Shown one piece after another: positions 11,921 through 25,093 of a stretch of DNA of 64,000 bases (position 1 is its first letter; each line of letters starts with the position of its first letter). A program made the translations under genes and the position numbers. Under the pieces are notes generated by a model. It saw only the letters and a program-made list of their open reading frames with translations, made no database searches and was not told the origin of the DNA. Origin of the DNA: Zychaea mexicana. Lineage: Eukaryota > Mucoromycota > Mucoromycetes > Mucorales > Lichtheimiaceae. The stretch spans positions 124,001 to 188,000 of the forward strand of contig NW_026516730.1 in the NCBI RefSeq assembly GCF_025766255.1, read 5' to 3'.

Positions 11921-14525
11921 ATGCTGTTTGATTTCAACAAAAGGTCGCAAGACTCGTCGGTCAGCAGTAGCAGTAACGAAGTCAAAGAAAAGAAAAACGA
12001 AATCGCTCAACACGAAGAGTACATCATTACTGCCAGCGGTTTTGACCGAGACGCGTTTGTTCCCCCAACAGACAAAGAACTTCGTCGGTTGATGTGGAAA
12101 ATTGATCTCCGGATTATTCCGTATATCGCAATATTATACCTATGCTCGTTCTTGGATCGAGTCAATATTGGTACGTATTTCAATGAACAATTCAATTTTA
12201 TAAGGGCTATAAAGAGAGAGTGATTGTAAACAAATGATACGTTTTATTACATAGGAAACGCAAAAGTGGCAGGCATGACAGAGGATATTGACATTTCAGA
12301 GGATCAGTACAACTGGGCACTGTCTGTGTTTTTTATCGGTTATGTAAGCATAAAGAGCTGCTGAGGAGCGAGTTACTTTGAAACCTACCGTCTCTAAATG
12401 CATCACATGATATGAAGGTCGTATTTGAAGTCCCAAGTAATTTAGCTCTCAAAGTGGTTGGACCGAGAATTTGGATTCCATCGGTAAGTCAGAAGTCTGA
12501 AAACCTTGATTTTTAACGAAAAGCTCTCGATACTAGGATAACTCTTTTTAACTCAAGTGTTCATCAATGTATCGTAGATCATGGTTGTGTGGGGCGGAAT
12601 AATGGCCGCCATGGCTGCTGTTACTAACGGAGAGGGGCTGATGGCTTCGCGTTTTTTCTTGGGCGTCGCTGAAAGGTATGCCTCTTATCAAAATATTTAT
12701 AATCATCGTTTCGCGAAGGATGTCTTGAAAACAAACCTAACATGAGCGTTTACTCAGTGGTTTATACCCAGGCGTGCTTTTTTATCTTTCCAAGTGGTAT
12801 ACAAAGAGACAGCAAGCCCTACGAATCGCCCTTTTCTATAGCAGCTCTACACTAGCCGGAGTAAGTTAATCGTTTAGAACAAACAATACATTGAATATGA
12901 TCGCAAAAAGGTGACACAATTCTGACATCTATTACTTGCTATAGGCCTTTGGCGGTGTGCTGGTGAGTAACTGGAAATATAAGTCACCTAAGAGAAGAAA
13001 TTATGAGACGGACTTACCAAAGAGTTACATAACCATAAATTATATGCTAGGCATATGCTATAACGTTCATGGATGGAATGCGCGGTATACGCGGATGGCA
13101 ATGGATTTTCATCATTGAAGCGATACCAACTTTGCTTTTTGGTATACTGACATATTTTGTGCTTCCTGATTATCCTGAAAAAACGTCATGTAAGTATTTG
13201 TATCATCAAAAACTGCTTAAAACGTGTGCGACATGACTTTAAAAAAAAGGGTGTAAATATTGACCATTGCTTTGTTATATCCAGTTTTGAATGAAAGAGA
13301 GCGGGAAATTATTGTTAAAAGAATTACAGAAGATGCAGGGCCGGCTACTGAAACACATTTCTCTTGGAATCAAGTACTGCAGGCACTTTTGGACTGGAAG
13401 GTGTATGTGTACTCTTTATCGTACATTTGCGGATCAATTTGCGTTTACTCGCTTGCCATGTTTATGCCCAGCATTGTTCAAGGGATGGGTTATACCTCAC
13501 GGCTAGGTAAAAGCAATTGCATACTACTGCCGTTGTTCTCTAATAAGCAGCAACTGTAAAAGATACACTTGGGTTCTGTATTTCCTATTCCCATGTACAA
13601 TTATTAACTTCCGCTTTTGTTTGAATCTAATGCAGAGGCTCAATTAATGAGTGCCCCACCATACGTCTTCGGTATGTCCTGGTTTCAAACAGTGTTATCC
13701 TTCCCTTATCTCGACAATTATTAACAGTGCAGAATGCTTACTTTTTCTTATACGTAGCGTTTATCGCAACTATTTTGAATGGCTACAGGTACTATATCGG
13801 ATTACTTTATGGCAATACGAGTACTTACGAATTTTATGATACACCATCATTTGCTAACGGGCTGTATTACAATACTAACAATAAAGTACGGATAAGTTTG
13901 GAGAGCGAGGATTCCATCTTGCTGGTGCTGGTTTTCTTGCATCCATGGGCTACGTTCTCCTAGTTACCCTACAAGACTACGGGTCAGTTGCCCTCTATAT
14001 AGCAGCATGCATAACTACCACATTCGCATTTGCTACAAACCCCCCTATCGCGTCTTGGTTCTCGAATAACTTCGGTGGTGAGACAAAGCGCAGCGTTGCC
14101 ATTGCAACTGTCTTGACTATCGGAAACAGTGGAGGAGCGGTAAGCGATATTTGGTGATGCATAGATTGATAATTCGGGCTGCTATTATTTACTAAACTTT
14201 ATATTGTTGAATGTTCAGATTTCTGGTCATGTTTATCGTGCTGACGATGCACCACGCTATCTGCGTGGTCATAAAACATGCCTTGGACTCATGTTGGGTG
14301 GAATGACATTTGCTTTCCTCATGAAATTCTTGTTGTATCTAGAGAACAAGAGACGCGACAACATGACTCCCGAAGAACGCCGAATTGCTTGTGAGGCTGA
14401 AGAACTATGTGATAAGGTAATAAAACAACTTCGTTACTCGATATAAATTACATTCACTAACAATGTATGATATTCTCTTTTTAAATTATGACATACAGCA
14501 CCCCGACTTCCGATATATTTTGTAA
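11921..14525 (+). CDS. MFS anion:cation symporter (Dal5/Tna1-type), copy C
   Basis: Thirteen exons: 11921-12170, 12255-12343, 12418-12483, 12578-12675, 12758-12860, 12945-12962, 13051-13189, 13285-13506, 13636-13671, 13758-13788, 13887-14139, 14219-14416, 14499-14525; 509 residues, every join in frame. Family marks are LRRLMWKIDLRIIPYIAILY and FLDRVNIGNAK at helix 1, MASRFFLGVAESGLYPG at helix 4, DGMRGIRGWQWIFIIEA before the central loop and NNFGGETKRSVAIATVLTIG in the C-terminal half. About 12 helices; proton-coupled uptake of an organic anion or vitamin is expected from the family, substrate unknown. The first ATG after the TATA box is 11921; a TTG-started extension upstream is not credible. 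An 18-nt exon (12945-12962) and a 31-nt exon (13758-13788) are unusually small. It has more introns than copies A and D. Confidence 0.88.
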
Positions 14526-15921
14526 AACATACATTCTGTATATGTACATATATAAAAGATACTTCATATTGCTCATTTTTTTCTGTTACTGTTTACATCT
14601 AAAAATTCGAGAAAATGAACCACTTCAAAAAGTTTCAAGGAGCTACATAAACAGTATACGCTGCCCATCCAAAGTAATCTGCAATCATATAGACAAAATT
14701 ATGCCGGGCCCGATTAAAACGCGATCCAAACATTATGAAAACGTACACACAATGTATCATTGTATCCAAAAAAAAAAACTCTACTATAAGAGATTACGGC
14801 AATAGATGGCCAATAGAAATGTGGTAGCTTAGCTCGCTCGCTTTGTAGTGTTAGTGATAATCTGATAATCGTCGGTATGGCCCGAGCTTAATTAGAAGGG
14901 CACAGCAAGTGTGCAGTTGGTTCTGAGAATATTCCTTACTCTTGGTTCCTATAAAAGATGAAGAAAACCTGCTTATTCCGGAGTTCCGAGTCAGTATGTA
15001 CACAATACATGTTTCTTTCCATATGTCAAAGAATTCTTGGATTGATAAGTACGTATATGTACCTCCTCCACTTTGCTACGACGACGCTGCTGATAAGTAA
15101 AGAAAATACACTCAATGTAAACCGATAAACATATGTACAGTAGAGGTGATGTTAAGTTATAGTGCAGTACCTATGCAATACTAATTTTTTCTAAATCCTA
15201 TGTACTTTTCGCACCATCTGTTGGCAACTTCCTGGTATATAGCAATAGTTTTATTTCTGTTATTATGTTTTTGCGCATACAATGGTTCTTACTTCGTGGG
15301 CTCTTTTTTGCGTGATAACACTAAAAAATTTACCACGCTGAATGCTTCCTGTATTTGTGCATCATGAATCATTAGCCTTACCAGAAGTTGATTTCGAAAC
15401 GCGTCGCTCCAACATATTGTGTACAAGCGCGTGTAGACATTAAAGTTACATGTTGTAGGGTGAGAATCCCTGGATGACGTAGATCACACGACCACTCTGT
15501 ACTCCTTAATCGTTTTCTTTTTATGTCGTGTTTATATAAAGCGGTTTTTTTTTGTGTAATAATCCTGGTGTGTGAATTCATCTATTAGTGTATGACTAAA
15601 AGCTCACTCACTGAGGAACGCTAATTCTGACGAAGTTTTGACCTGCTATCACATATTACGGCGAAGAGAACCTAAAAAGAAAGAAAACAAACTCGAACTT
15701 ATGCTGTGCTAGCGAAATGAGAAACGCTTGTTTTATTCCCAAGGTCTGTACTAATATGGAAAGTCTTGCTGCTCCTATCAGAACGTAAGGAATCTAAGTA
15801 GGAAGAGAAGTGTTTCTTCTTCCCTTAAACACGCTTCACGTCTTTTGGTATAAATTTCTTGTACTCCACTTCATTTTTCTTGCATACTACGCGTCAGCAA
15901 CACCAACAACAGCAGCGCACA
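14526..15921. other. Intergenic region between transporter copies C and D
   Basis: AT-rich, no supported gene. A 105-codon ORF at 14488-14805 overlaps the 3' end of copy C and is low complexity. The copy D promoter is at the right end. Confidence 0.55.
15849..15855 (+). promoter_or_regulatory. TATA box of transporter copy D
   Basis: TATAAAT, 67 nt before the ATG at 15922. Confidence 0.5.
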
Positions 15922-18238
15922 ATGTCTCGCGACATGGAAGACTTATCTACACCTGTATCGCATACGGATTTATCTGATCTGGAAAAAACAAATAAGGAAG
16001 GAATTCAAGTTGTTCACGATGAAAGATCAGTGTACGTTCCTCCTGATGACAAGGAAGTTCGGCGTTTAATGCGTAAACTGGATTTTCGCATTGTCCCTTT
16101 GGTCGCCTTGCTTTATTTATGCTCGTTCCTTGACCGCGTCAACATTGGACATGCCAAGCTTGGTGGTATTGTGGAAGATCTTGGTATCAGCGAAAACACA
16201 TACAACTGGTCCTTGTCGATATTCTTCGTCGGTTATGTAAGTGAAATCATAAAGACGCAACATGTGTTATTTTCCTAAATCGTGCACTGCTGTATGTGCA
16301 TGTCAATTATAAAACATAACATGTATTACATGAAACTGATCAATGTTATTGTGTCCTGCATAGGTTATTTTTGAAGTTCCATCCAACTTGTTTCTCAAAT
16401 ATATGGGTCCCCGCAAATGGATCGCACTTATTATGGTTGTTTGGGGTACAATCATGGCTGTAATGGCTACAGTTAAAAACGGCGACGGGTTGTTGGCGTC
16501 TCGTTTCTTTCTTGGTATTGCCGAGGTAATACCAACAGCAGTATGGCATACTGATACTGGTTTTTGTAAAAAGAAAAATGTTATGCTAATCACGTAATTC
16601 TAAAAATAACAGGCTGGTTTGTTTCCGGTATGTACTATATGCTGTTCCATCCATATCACTTTGCGATAAGAGGAAATATACACAAGCCTACTCAATTTCT
16701 GCAATTTTTCCATACAGGGTGTGATTTTCTTCCTTTCGGTATGGTACCCTCGTAGAACCCAAACGATCAGAATCGCTTTATTTTATGCAGCATCCACTGT
16801 GGCCGGTGTAAGCTCATAGTTATTGTTGAACATGAATATAGATTGTGTCATTGTTGTTCGATTCTTATTCGGCGAAATACTGGTAACTAACTTGTATTCT
16901 TTCCATTTCTCGTTTCAAGGCTTTTGGTGGTGTGTTGGCTTATGGAATTATGCATATGGACGGCATGCGAGGATTGGCAGGGTGGCAGTGGATTTTTATT
17001 ATCGAAGCTTTGCCGACTCTTATTCTTGCCTTCGTTACGTTTTTTTACCTGCCCGATTATCCCGAAAATAGTCCGTGTAAGTTAAACAAAGAGTTGTTAA
17101 TGACACGATAAACATACATATCATGCAAAACATGTAATGAAATAATCTATATGCGATGACGATATTTAGTCCTTAATAACCGTGAGCGCGAAATCGTGGT
17201 CAATCGTATCAAGGAGGATGCCGGTCCAGCTACAGAAACCCATTTCTCTTGGAAGCAATTCTTCGCAGCATTTCTTGATTTGAAGGTTTGGCTCATAAGT
17301 ATCGTTTCTTTGTGCTCTTGCTGCCCGATGTATAGTTTGAGTCTGTTTATGCCGACGATCGTTCGAGATTTGGGATATACAAACTTAACAGCTCAAGCAA
17401 TGAGCGCCATACCTTATATCTTTGGTAAGACGCTTTTAGAAGAACTTTTGTAATATTCTCTGTGAATGTTTTGCGGCATATAACATTTGTTCGTGTGCTA
17501 ATTGTCTCTTTATCATAAAAATAGCGTGTATCGCCACGTTAACCTTTGCTATAAGCTCTGACAGACGTGCCGAGCGAGGGTTCCATTTGGCTGCGGTTGG
17601 TCTCGTTGGCATGGTGGGATACATACTCTTGATAACTCTAAAAGATCAACCTGCTGCTGGGCGTTTTGTTGCTGCGACGGTGGCGTCATGTGGCGCATTT
17701 CCTCTTATCCCTTTAATATCGGTTTGGAATGCGAACAATAATGGTGGACACACAAAGCGAGCGGTGGCTATTGCTATTGGGGCGGCGGTTGGAAATGCAG
17801 GAGGAATCATTTCAGGTACTGAGAACAATAAGAACGGTGACAATCTTGATGCGTCTTTATTTCTCACACCTTATGATACTTCGGATTCGCATCCCACGAA
17901 TGTTATCCAGGCCAAATGTATAGAACAGATGACGCACCTCACTATATTCGAGGACATACCATTAGCTGCGCAATGATGGCCGCCAATTGGATAGTAGCAC
18001 TCATCCTACGGATGTATCTTAGTTATGAGAATAAGAAGCGGGACAAGTTATCGCCCGAACAATATCGTATTGCATGTGAAGGCGAAGATCTGTGTGATAA
18101 GGTATCGTATATTAAGACGATCTATATAATTTTCTTATGTACACGAAGATTACTACTGTATTTTAACGCGGTCTCCTGTTGACGATGCTTGTATTTCTGG
18201 TATACGAAAAGCACCCGGATTTTAGATATATTCTTTGA
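15922..18238 (+). CDS. MFS anion:cation symporter (Dal5/Tna1-type), copy D
   Basis: Nine exons: 15922-16236, 16364-16525, 16613-16627, 16718-16807, 16920-17076, 17170-17424, 17525-17815, 17911-18101, 18212-18238; 500 residues in one frame. Acidic N-terminus, then VRRLMRKLDFRIVPLVALLY and FLDRVNIGHAK at helix 1, LLASRFFLGIAEAGLFPG at helix 4, DGMRGLAGWQWIFIIEA, and GGHTKRAVAIAIGAAVGNAG. About 12 membrane helices are expected. It shares the 15-nt exon for AGLFP with copy A and the 27-nt terminal exon (HPDFRYIL) with all copies. Compared with A and C it lacks the intron after the first helix, so its first exon is 315 nt. The start is the first ATG after a CA-rich leader. Substrate unknown. Confidence 0.9.
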
Positions 18239-18676
18239 AGCTTTCCTTGAACGCAACTGTGCTTGGGTCTACACATCAATATACTTAAAATAAAATAAAC
18301 ACAACATTCTATATACTGTATAGAAATTGACATGCATTTGAATAGACTGAGAAGCATGACTTCAATTTATGTTACCAGTGCTGCTACTGCGAACTCTTCT
18401 GATACCACTATCTATACGGAGCCGCATATAGTTGTCTTTGCATAATAAAGCTTTCCCCGAGTATCGTTGTGAACAATAGCACAACCAGCCAAATGGGGAA
18501 AGTTAGATTTATTTATACGTGAGCTAACGAAAAATAGGAGAGAAAGTAAAAACAGAGAGGGGAATATCAAACCACAAGTTCGATTAAGCAAGTACAACAG
18601 CATTCAGCATTAGACATATACAACCGAACAAAAAATGAATATAAAGAAGGGAAAGCACAGTTCATAGAGGAAGCCA
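18239..18676. other. Convergent 3' flank between transporter D and ATG8
   Basis: 438 bp shared by the 3' ends of two convergent genes. AT-rich; no gene seen. Confidence 0.5.
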
Positions 18677-19309
<633 letters not shown>

Positions 19310-19936
19310 GGTGTCTATACCAAATTATTTGATGTCAGCATCACTCCAACAAAGTGTTTTGCAAAGTTGATTGATTTCTTTTTACTACTCTACCTTTTCA
19401 GTATTGAGTAGTAAGAAAGGAAAGCTCTGGCTGGCTGCGTAACAAGAGCTGCGTAAAAAATGAGATCACGCATGATTATGGGAATCAACCAATCACGTTG
19501 CGTCTGTGCTCAGCTATTAACGCCCACAGCATGGTCCTACTGTATGTTGCCAGTGTGTTACAAACTCGATTATCAAGGAACCGGACGATTTACTTAGACT
19601 CGATGGCCTATACAATACTATATATATATAAAAGAGCACAGTAAGAGCTATATTCACAAATATATCATGGGAACATTGATGGTGAATGATGATAAATATG
19701 ATAGTATACAAGAATGGGTGATAAAATAATTTACATAGTGTATAAGGTATAAGAACATGCAATTGTTGTATAAGAAAAAATGGATGCTAATCAGCTTGTT
19801 GGTACAGAAAAAAGTGCTTACGTCCTATATAAACATGACTAGTAATAGTAACGCCAAAAGAATAGTGATTCTTATGACTGACATCAGCTACTATTTTTGT
19901 TTACGGACTAAGGGCTGTTTTTGGCTGTCAATAAAA
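19310..19936. other. Intergenic region between ATG8 and the seven-helix protein gene
   Basis: Upstream region of ATG8 and 3' flank of the next gene, both on the minus strand. An alternating TA run at about 19618-19627 is the only notable feature. Confidence 0.5.
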
Positions 19937-20785
19937 TTAACTATCATACCATGATGGAGTGTCGTTTTGGGAATACCCTGGGGCTATTTCATTCCTGGTT
20001 TCTGACTCTCGGATACGGCGGATCCACACGGTCGGAAACAGCAGCGCGATCAAGATCAGGCTAATCAAGCCTGCCATTCTGACCATAACAGCATGAATAA
20101 TGTATCCGGTGAACACTAAGAAACTTAAACTGTTTCCAAACAGCAAAGAGACTACAAGAGATCCGATGGAAACAGAGGTTGCAAGGATAAGTACCATCGA
20201 AAAAGAGCCAGCAAACGGACGAATGTCTTGATAGTAGCCAATACCATACAATGATACCAAAAAGATAGAACAGTAAAGGATAGGCCCAACAACAGCGATA
20301 ATGTAGTTGATTACGGTCGTCGCAGTGGCAAGTCTTGACACCCCAAAGATATGAAAGAGGGTAAAGATGATACTAAGGAAGATCATGATGATTGTCAAGC
20401 CGTTTATGAATCTGATTATCTTTGCTGATCCAACTTGATGTTTTGTTGGTCCTTGAAATCGTATTCTGGCCAAAGCCGCCGTTCGTGCGATGTGATGTAA
20501 AAGACACCATAACAGAGGTGCAAATATATTGCGAAAAAATAGTGATACTGCTTGTAATATCACAATACTTCTCTCTGCTGCGTTGCCGTAAAGCATAACA
20601 AACTCCAGGATCTGGTATACAAGCATAACAATGGCGGTAAGAACTGAAAACGTCCAGAGTGTACGGTACAGACTTTTAACCCGGAGGAAAAAGAGCGTTG
20701 ATGCGCCTAGTGCAGCACAAGACAGTATAGTAGTAGTAATATTAAGGCCTACAAATGCCGGAGACACGCGTATCTTTAGATCCAT
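19937..20785 (-). CDS. Orphan seven-helix membrane protein, intronless
   Basis: A single open frame of 282 codons with seven evenly spaced hydrophobic segments (roughly residues 10-33, 43-66, 75-99, 127-149, 157-181, 192-219, 225-252). It has a short N-terminal tail and a polar C-terminal tail rich in Arg, Glu and Ser (about 253-282). The layout suggests a seven-transmembrane receptor-like or scaffold protein of the plasma membrane or endomembranes. I see no retinal-binding lysine motif, no class-defining GPCR motif and no transporter signature, so no function is assigned. The ATG at 20783-20785 is the first in frame. No introns, unlike nearly every neighbour. Confidence 0.65.
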   Translation of the reverse strand: MDLKIRVSPAFVGLNITTTILSCAALGASTLFFLRVKSLYRTLWTFSVLTAIVMLVYQILEFVMLYGNAAERSIVILQAVSLFFRNIFAPLLWCLLHHIARTAALARIRFQGPTKHQVGSAKIIRFINGLTIIMIFLSIIFTLFHIFGVSRLATATTVINYIIAVVGPILYCSIFLVSLYGIGYYQDIRPFAGSFSMVLILATSVSIGSLVVSLLFGNSLSFLVFTGYIIHAVMVRMAGLISLILIALLFPTVWIRRIRESETRNEIAPGYSQNDTPSWYDS

Positions 20786-23251
20786 TGTTGTTATTGAAGA
20801 GTAGGTATTAGGGGTGTTGGAGGAAAGAAGAAGAAAAGAGCTGCTCTGCGCACAAGGTCATCCACTTCTTTGCAGTACCTTTAGCACCGGATTTGGTGTA
20901 TGTGTGTTTCGCTGAGCACACTTTAAATGGTATTTTTGAAGGGTGAGGCTGAGCAGCTTCATTAATCTTGAGCACTTCAGAACAGACTTCTAAAACTGTG
21001 GCGAAGCTTTTGCTTCGTTTATTTTCGAAGTAACATTTGTATTGACTTAAATTTCTAATCAGCCGTGTCCTAAAACATATACATAATGTAACTTGAACTG
21101 TTAGATCTCACAAAAGAAGTTGTAGCGGTAGCCCTATACTAGCAATCAAAAGCAGTCAAATATAACGATACAGTCACCGCCTGAAAAATAGAGATATGTA
21201 CTAAACCTATTTTTGCGTACGTTTTTGTGCAACTGCTTGATGTGAGCAATGTAAATAGATTGGATGGATTCTTGAATGCGATCATCATCACAAAGTGGAG
21301 GATAGTAATAAAATCTAGAGATTAATGATGTTTTCGAAAAGATATCAATACCAGGTACATGCTTCTTAAAAATATATCATACAAGCTACTAGATATAAGC
21401 TTTTTCCTTTGTAAGATGTATCAAATCATAGGAATGATTTCGTGTGTGAGTATAAATTAGCTTCTATCCACGAAAAAACCGATGGGAAACCGTATACTTT
21501 AACCAGTAAAATGCTTATAATATTCCTGTAGTTCACTGCTATCCAGCGATTCCCGTATTCATTTTTGAGTCTTTTTAACTTCTTAGTGTAGTTGCTTCCT
21601 TGTGTACAGTAATACTATATGCTTGGCAAACGTTCGACCTACTATCCCTGACTATGTTCTTTCACTTTGAAGAAGAAGAAGCGTTTATATGTAGATAAAT
21701 ACGTCATTGAATAGAGGCGAGAACAAAGTAAGCAATAACAGATAAGGAAAACATCGCATCAGCATGCGTCGTGCAGCCATCCTTTATGTTAATCTCAATA
21801 CTTTGTTGTTATCGCTCGTCATGCGATCAGAATACAGTAATGCATGACATTCGTGTCCGCCGATATGATAATCACGGGGCTGCTTACGCCGCTTTTCTGT
21901 GTTGCTAAATAAAATGACAAAGATCGATCGACTCACCACTATTGTATGCGTTTGCTTATCAAAGTGGCGTCATATCACTACTGCCTGTATACAGTGTTTA
22001 TGTCAAGCCTCCAGAATGCGCAATTTAGTTTATATATACTTCAGTCGTCATCTATCATGGCATTGATCTTTGTTTATCCAACGCAGCTGACACATTGGCT
22101 TTTCTATCACCTGGAACGTGACGAAGTACTGTAGGATATATAACAGTTTATGACGCAGGTGCACATGCTCTCAAAACCAGAAAGACACATACAGCTCAAA
22201 GCATGGCATGCAAAACAGATTACTTGCTGCAATGTCATCGCAGAGAACTTGGTGGAAGGGTGGCGATAATGTAAAGAAGAACGCTTAGTTTTATCTCATG
22301 TAATCCGAGCAGAAGGAGGCATTCAATTTCCATTTTACGATACCCTTACACCGGGAATGCACGGCATGGGTATTATGCTGCTGTTATGCTACTACTTGGT
22401 TTATGATAGTAGTGCTTGCAGTGTACGGATACAGGAACTTGCGATATACATAGGTCAGACTACAGAAACAGATTGATACAAAAGCTGAATAAGGCGATGG
22501 GGTGGGAAGGGGTTAACTTTCTTGCTTTTTCACCACCCTTATACTTTGACCATTCTACATGATATAATAGAAGTAACGAAGCTAGTGGCGGTAATTAATA
22601 TAACCAAAGAGCATGTTCATCTACCTTTCAAATTTAAATATACATATTCCTCTATTAACGATGCCAACGTGCGGCAAATTCCTCACTTTGGCACCACTTC
22701 CTGCATTGCAGATCAGGCGCTGAACCTCTCTCTTGGCCAGTTCTAAAGCATAACATGCCCTATAACGAAATGAAACGAATTTCCTACAGCTGCTTGCATA
22801 TACGTCACCGACCTGATGTTTTTCCTAACTTAAAAGAAGAAGAAGAGCCTGCTTCCAATTCGATAAGATATCTCCAACAATAATTCATAGCGGTAATTTT
22901 TGCTTCTGAAAATCGAACAATGACCATGCTGTATAAAGCCGTGAAGTTGCTACTTTTTCACTTGTATCCGTCATGCTTCTACCCCAAGTATTAGAAAGTA
23001 TCTTGCAGAAGCACTCGAGCTGCTTTTACCTATAACAGGAGCTCTACGCAACGATGACAGCACCGATCCACAGTGCCACTGATGAGACAAGTCGCCAAGG
23101 AGCTCCTTTTCTCTTCGAATGAAAAGACGTACTGTACACCGGGGAGCAAAAATCAAAAGACCTGCTGCCTCCATTTGGTCGGCTTTGGATCCAGAGGGTA
23201 CAGTATGTTTGCAGTAAATGTAATTCAGGTAATGTCTATCTATGACTGCTA
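20786..23251. other. Gene-poor AT-rich region
   Basis: About 2.5 kb with only short chance ORFs. No RNA gene, transposon end or conserved domain recognised before the element at 23252. Confidence 0.55.
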
Positions 23252-23792
23252 CAGTACCCGCTCGTTAAACCGATCACCTCTGTTTTTCGAGAAAGTGATC
23301 GGTTTAACGAATGATCGGTTTAAAGATTGAGGGTCCGCCATGTGAGATATAGGACTCGCTGGAAGGACCATCTTATGATGTTACACTATTACATGTAATG
23401 TTTATATACATTTCAGGTTGGAATGCGAGTTGTTGAGGGGGAAGAAGAAGAAGAACAGGATGACATCAAATAGGCGATAGCGTAGATGAAACGAAAATAC
23501 CAGCAATTGGTCGTCGATCTTCCTATCTGTTGAGCCATTGAGACTCTGAACATCTGTGAAGAGAAAATTCAGGTCTTTAAAATTGATGCAATCTCATATC
23601 ACCAATTTCGCCAATCAAGCTATTAAGCTTAATAACTTAACCAAAAATAACCGATCAATCGTGGGACCAGTGATCGGTGATCGGTTTAGCGAACGTCCGA
23701 TATTTTACTGCTTACCGAGCTGGTATATTGGGGAAGTGATCGGTTTAACGAAATATCGGTTTAAAGGTGATCGGTTTAACGAGCGGGTACTG
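23252..23792. mobile_element. Tc1/mariner-type MITE (541 bp) with TA target duplication
   Basis: The ends are a perfect 28-bp inverted repeat (23252-23279 and 23765-23792) starting CAGTACCCGCTCGTTAAACC. Each end is flanked by TA (23250-23251 and 23793-23794), the duplicated target of the Tc1/mariner superfamily. Inside, the motif GATCGGTTTAACGA or a close variant recurs at about 23297, 23313, 23680, 23738 and 23754, both as nested inverted and as direct copies. No transposase frame is present, so the element is non-autonomous. Confidence 0.8.
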
Positions 23793-23794
23793 TA

Positions 23795-25093
23795 TATACT
23801 CAATTTTCTTTTAAAAAATTAGAAATTTAGTTCTTATTTTTGTGGAACCCTATCTATTGCCTGCTTTTTAAATTATATAACGCTTATCTACATGGTTTTC
23901 TATATCTTCTTAAAGTACGGGCAACGCTATTTCGAGACGATCCTGTTGATTTTATAACGATTTTACGCGACTGGCTTCGTGTCCCTCACAGTTCTTCCCA
24001 CAGGTTCAAGATACCCCGACTTTTCCTAGTCATTCTGCGGCCAGTGCAACTCCGGTATGTAGCTGCAACAATTAATTCCCGCAGGACGACTTAATGTGCG
24101 CACAGATCGCAAATTATCTCAAGCGCGTTTAACTTAGTTAAGGTTGGATCTTTCGCCTCGGTCTGACGACCAGTGGACGAGCGATGCTGTTGCTTCTCTA
24201 TTTCTTGGTGCGGTCACCCGTGCTCGAGAAAACAGTAGTACGCCAAGAGGACTAGGACATTCCAATCCAAAGTCACAGTCTAAAAACATAAACGTGGTGG
24301 GTGATTGTCGTACTTGGTTAATTTGAAGATTAATGCGCACTGTGCGACTCCACTGTTACGCGAGCGGATTTACTCTCTTTGACGCTTGAATCAGCAAGAC
24401 GGATCCTCTTGTCGTTCAAATGATCACTTTTACCAGTTTTCGCCACAAGTCATTGCTGACCGAATGGCTGGCTACCTCTGAATCCTTCGTGACCAACAAG
24501 CGTATTGATTCATGGATATCTAACCTATAGATCTCTGACTTTCTAATTGGCGCTGCTTCGACCTACAACTGAACTTTGGCTGGGGAAAGTCGTGCGATGT
24601 AATCGGTTGTTGCTATGAAAACAAGGAATTCGATGACGTATGTATATTTGCGCATGTACATTGAAGCCAGCGTTGTGAAGCAACTCAAATCTGGGCTAAT
24701 ATGCAACTTTGCTAGCATGAAAAGTGTTGGAGTAAGTGACATTACAGGGTTGCTTTCCAGATAAGCAGCAGTTCTACTCGATGTTTCTAAGAATAGAATT
24801 TTAAAGGAAGCAATAGTACGAACTATTACATAATTTTATAAGAAGAATTACAGCAAAGTTTATACTTACGATTGTTTAAATAGCAAGGCAAAAGAAGCAA
24901 AGAAAAATAGAGCCGGTGATACCTCGAATGATTCTACAGCCATTGCAGGATGTATACGTACAGGGACAGCAAATTAGTGTATGTAATACACAGTGCTGGG
25001 TCAGCATGATGACGATCTCATCAGTCCGATGTTTTTCATGTTGTCTGTAATACACAAACCTCACCTTTCCGCCTACCATGGTAAGGCCGTCTA
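23795..25093. other. Intergenic stretch with unidentified degenerate ORFs
   Basis: Open but unrecognised frames occur at about 23930-24095 and 24130-24330 (plus) with mirror frames on the minus strand. They could be transposon debris given the flanking elements. No domain can be named. Confidence 0.3.

Noticed and set aside
14488..14805. 105-codon plus-strand ORF after transporter C
   Set aside because: Overlaps the terminal exon and 3' flank. Low-complexity Lys/Tyr-rich tail with no domain.
24134..24340. Opposing ORFs at 24134-24340 and 24144-24326
   Set aside because: Considered as retrotransposon debris, but no reverse transcriptase, integrase or gag motif could be read.
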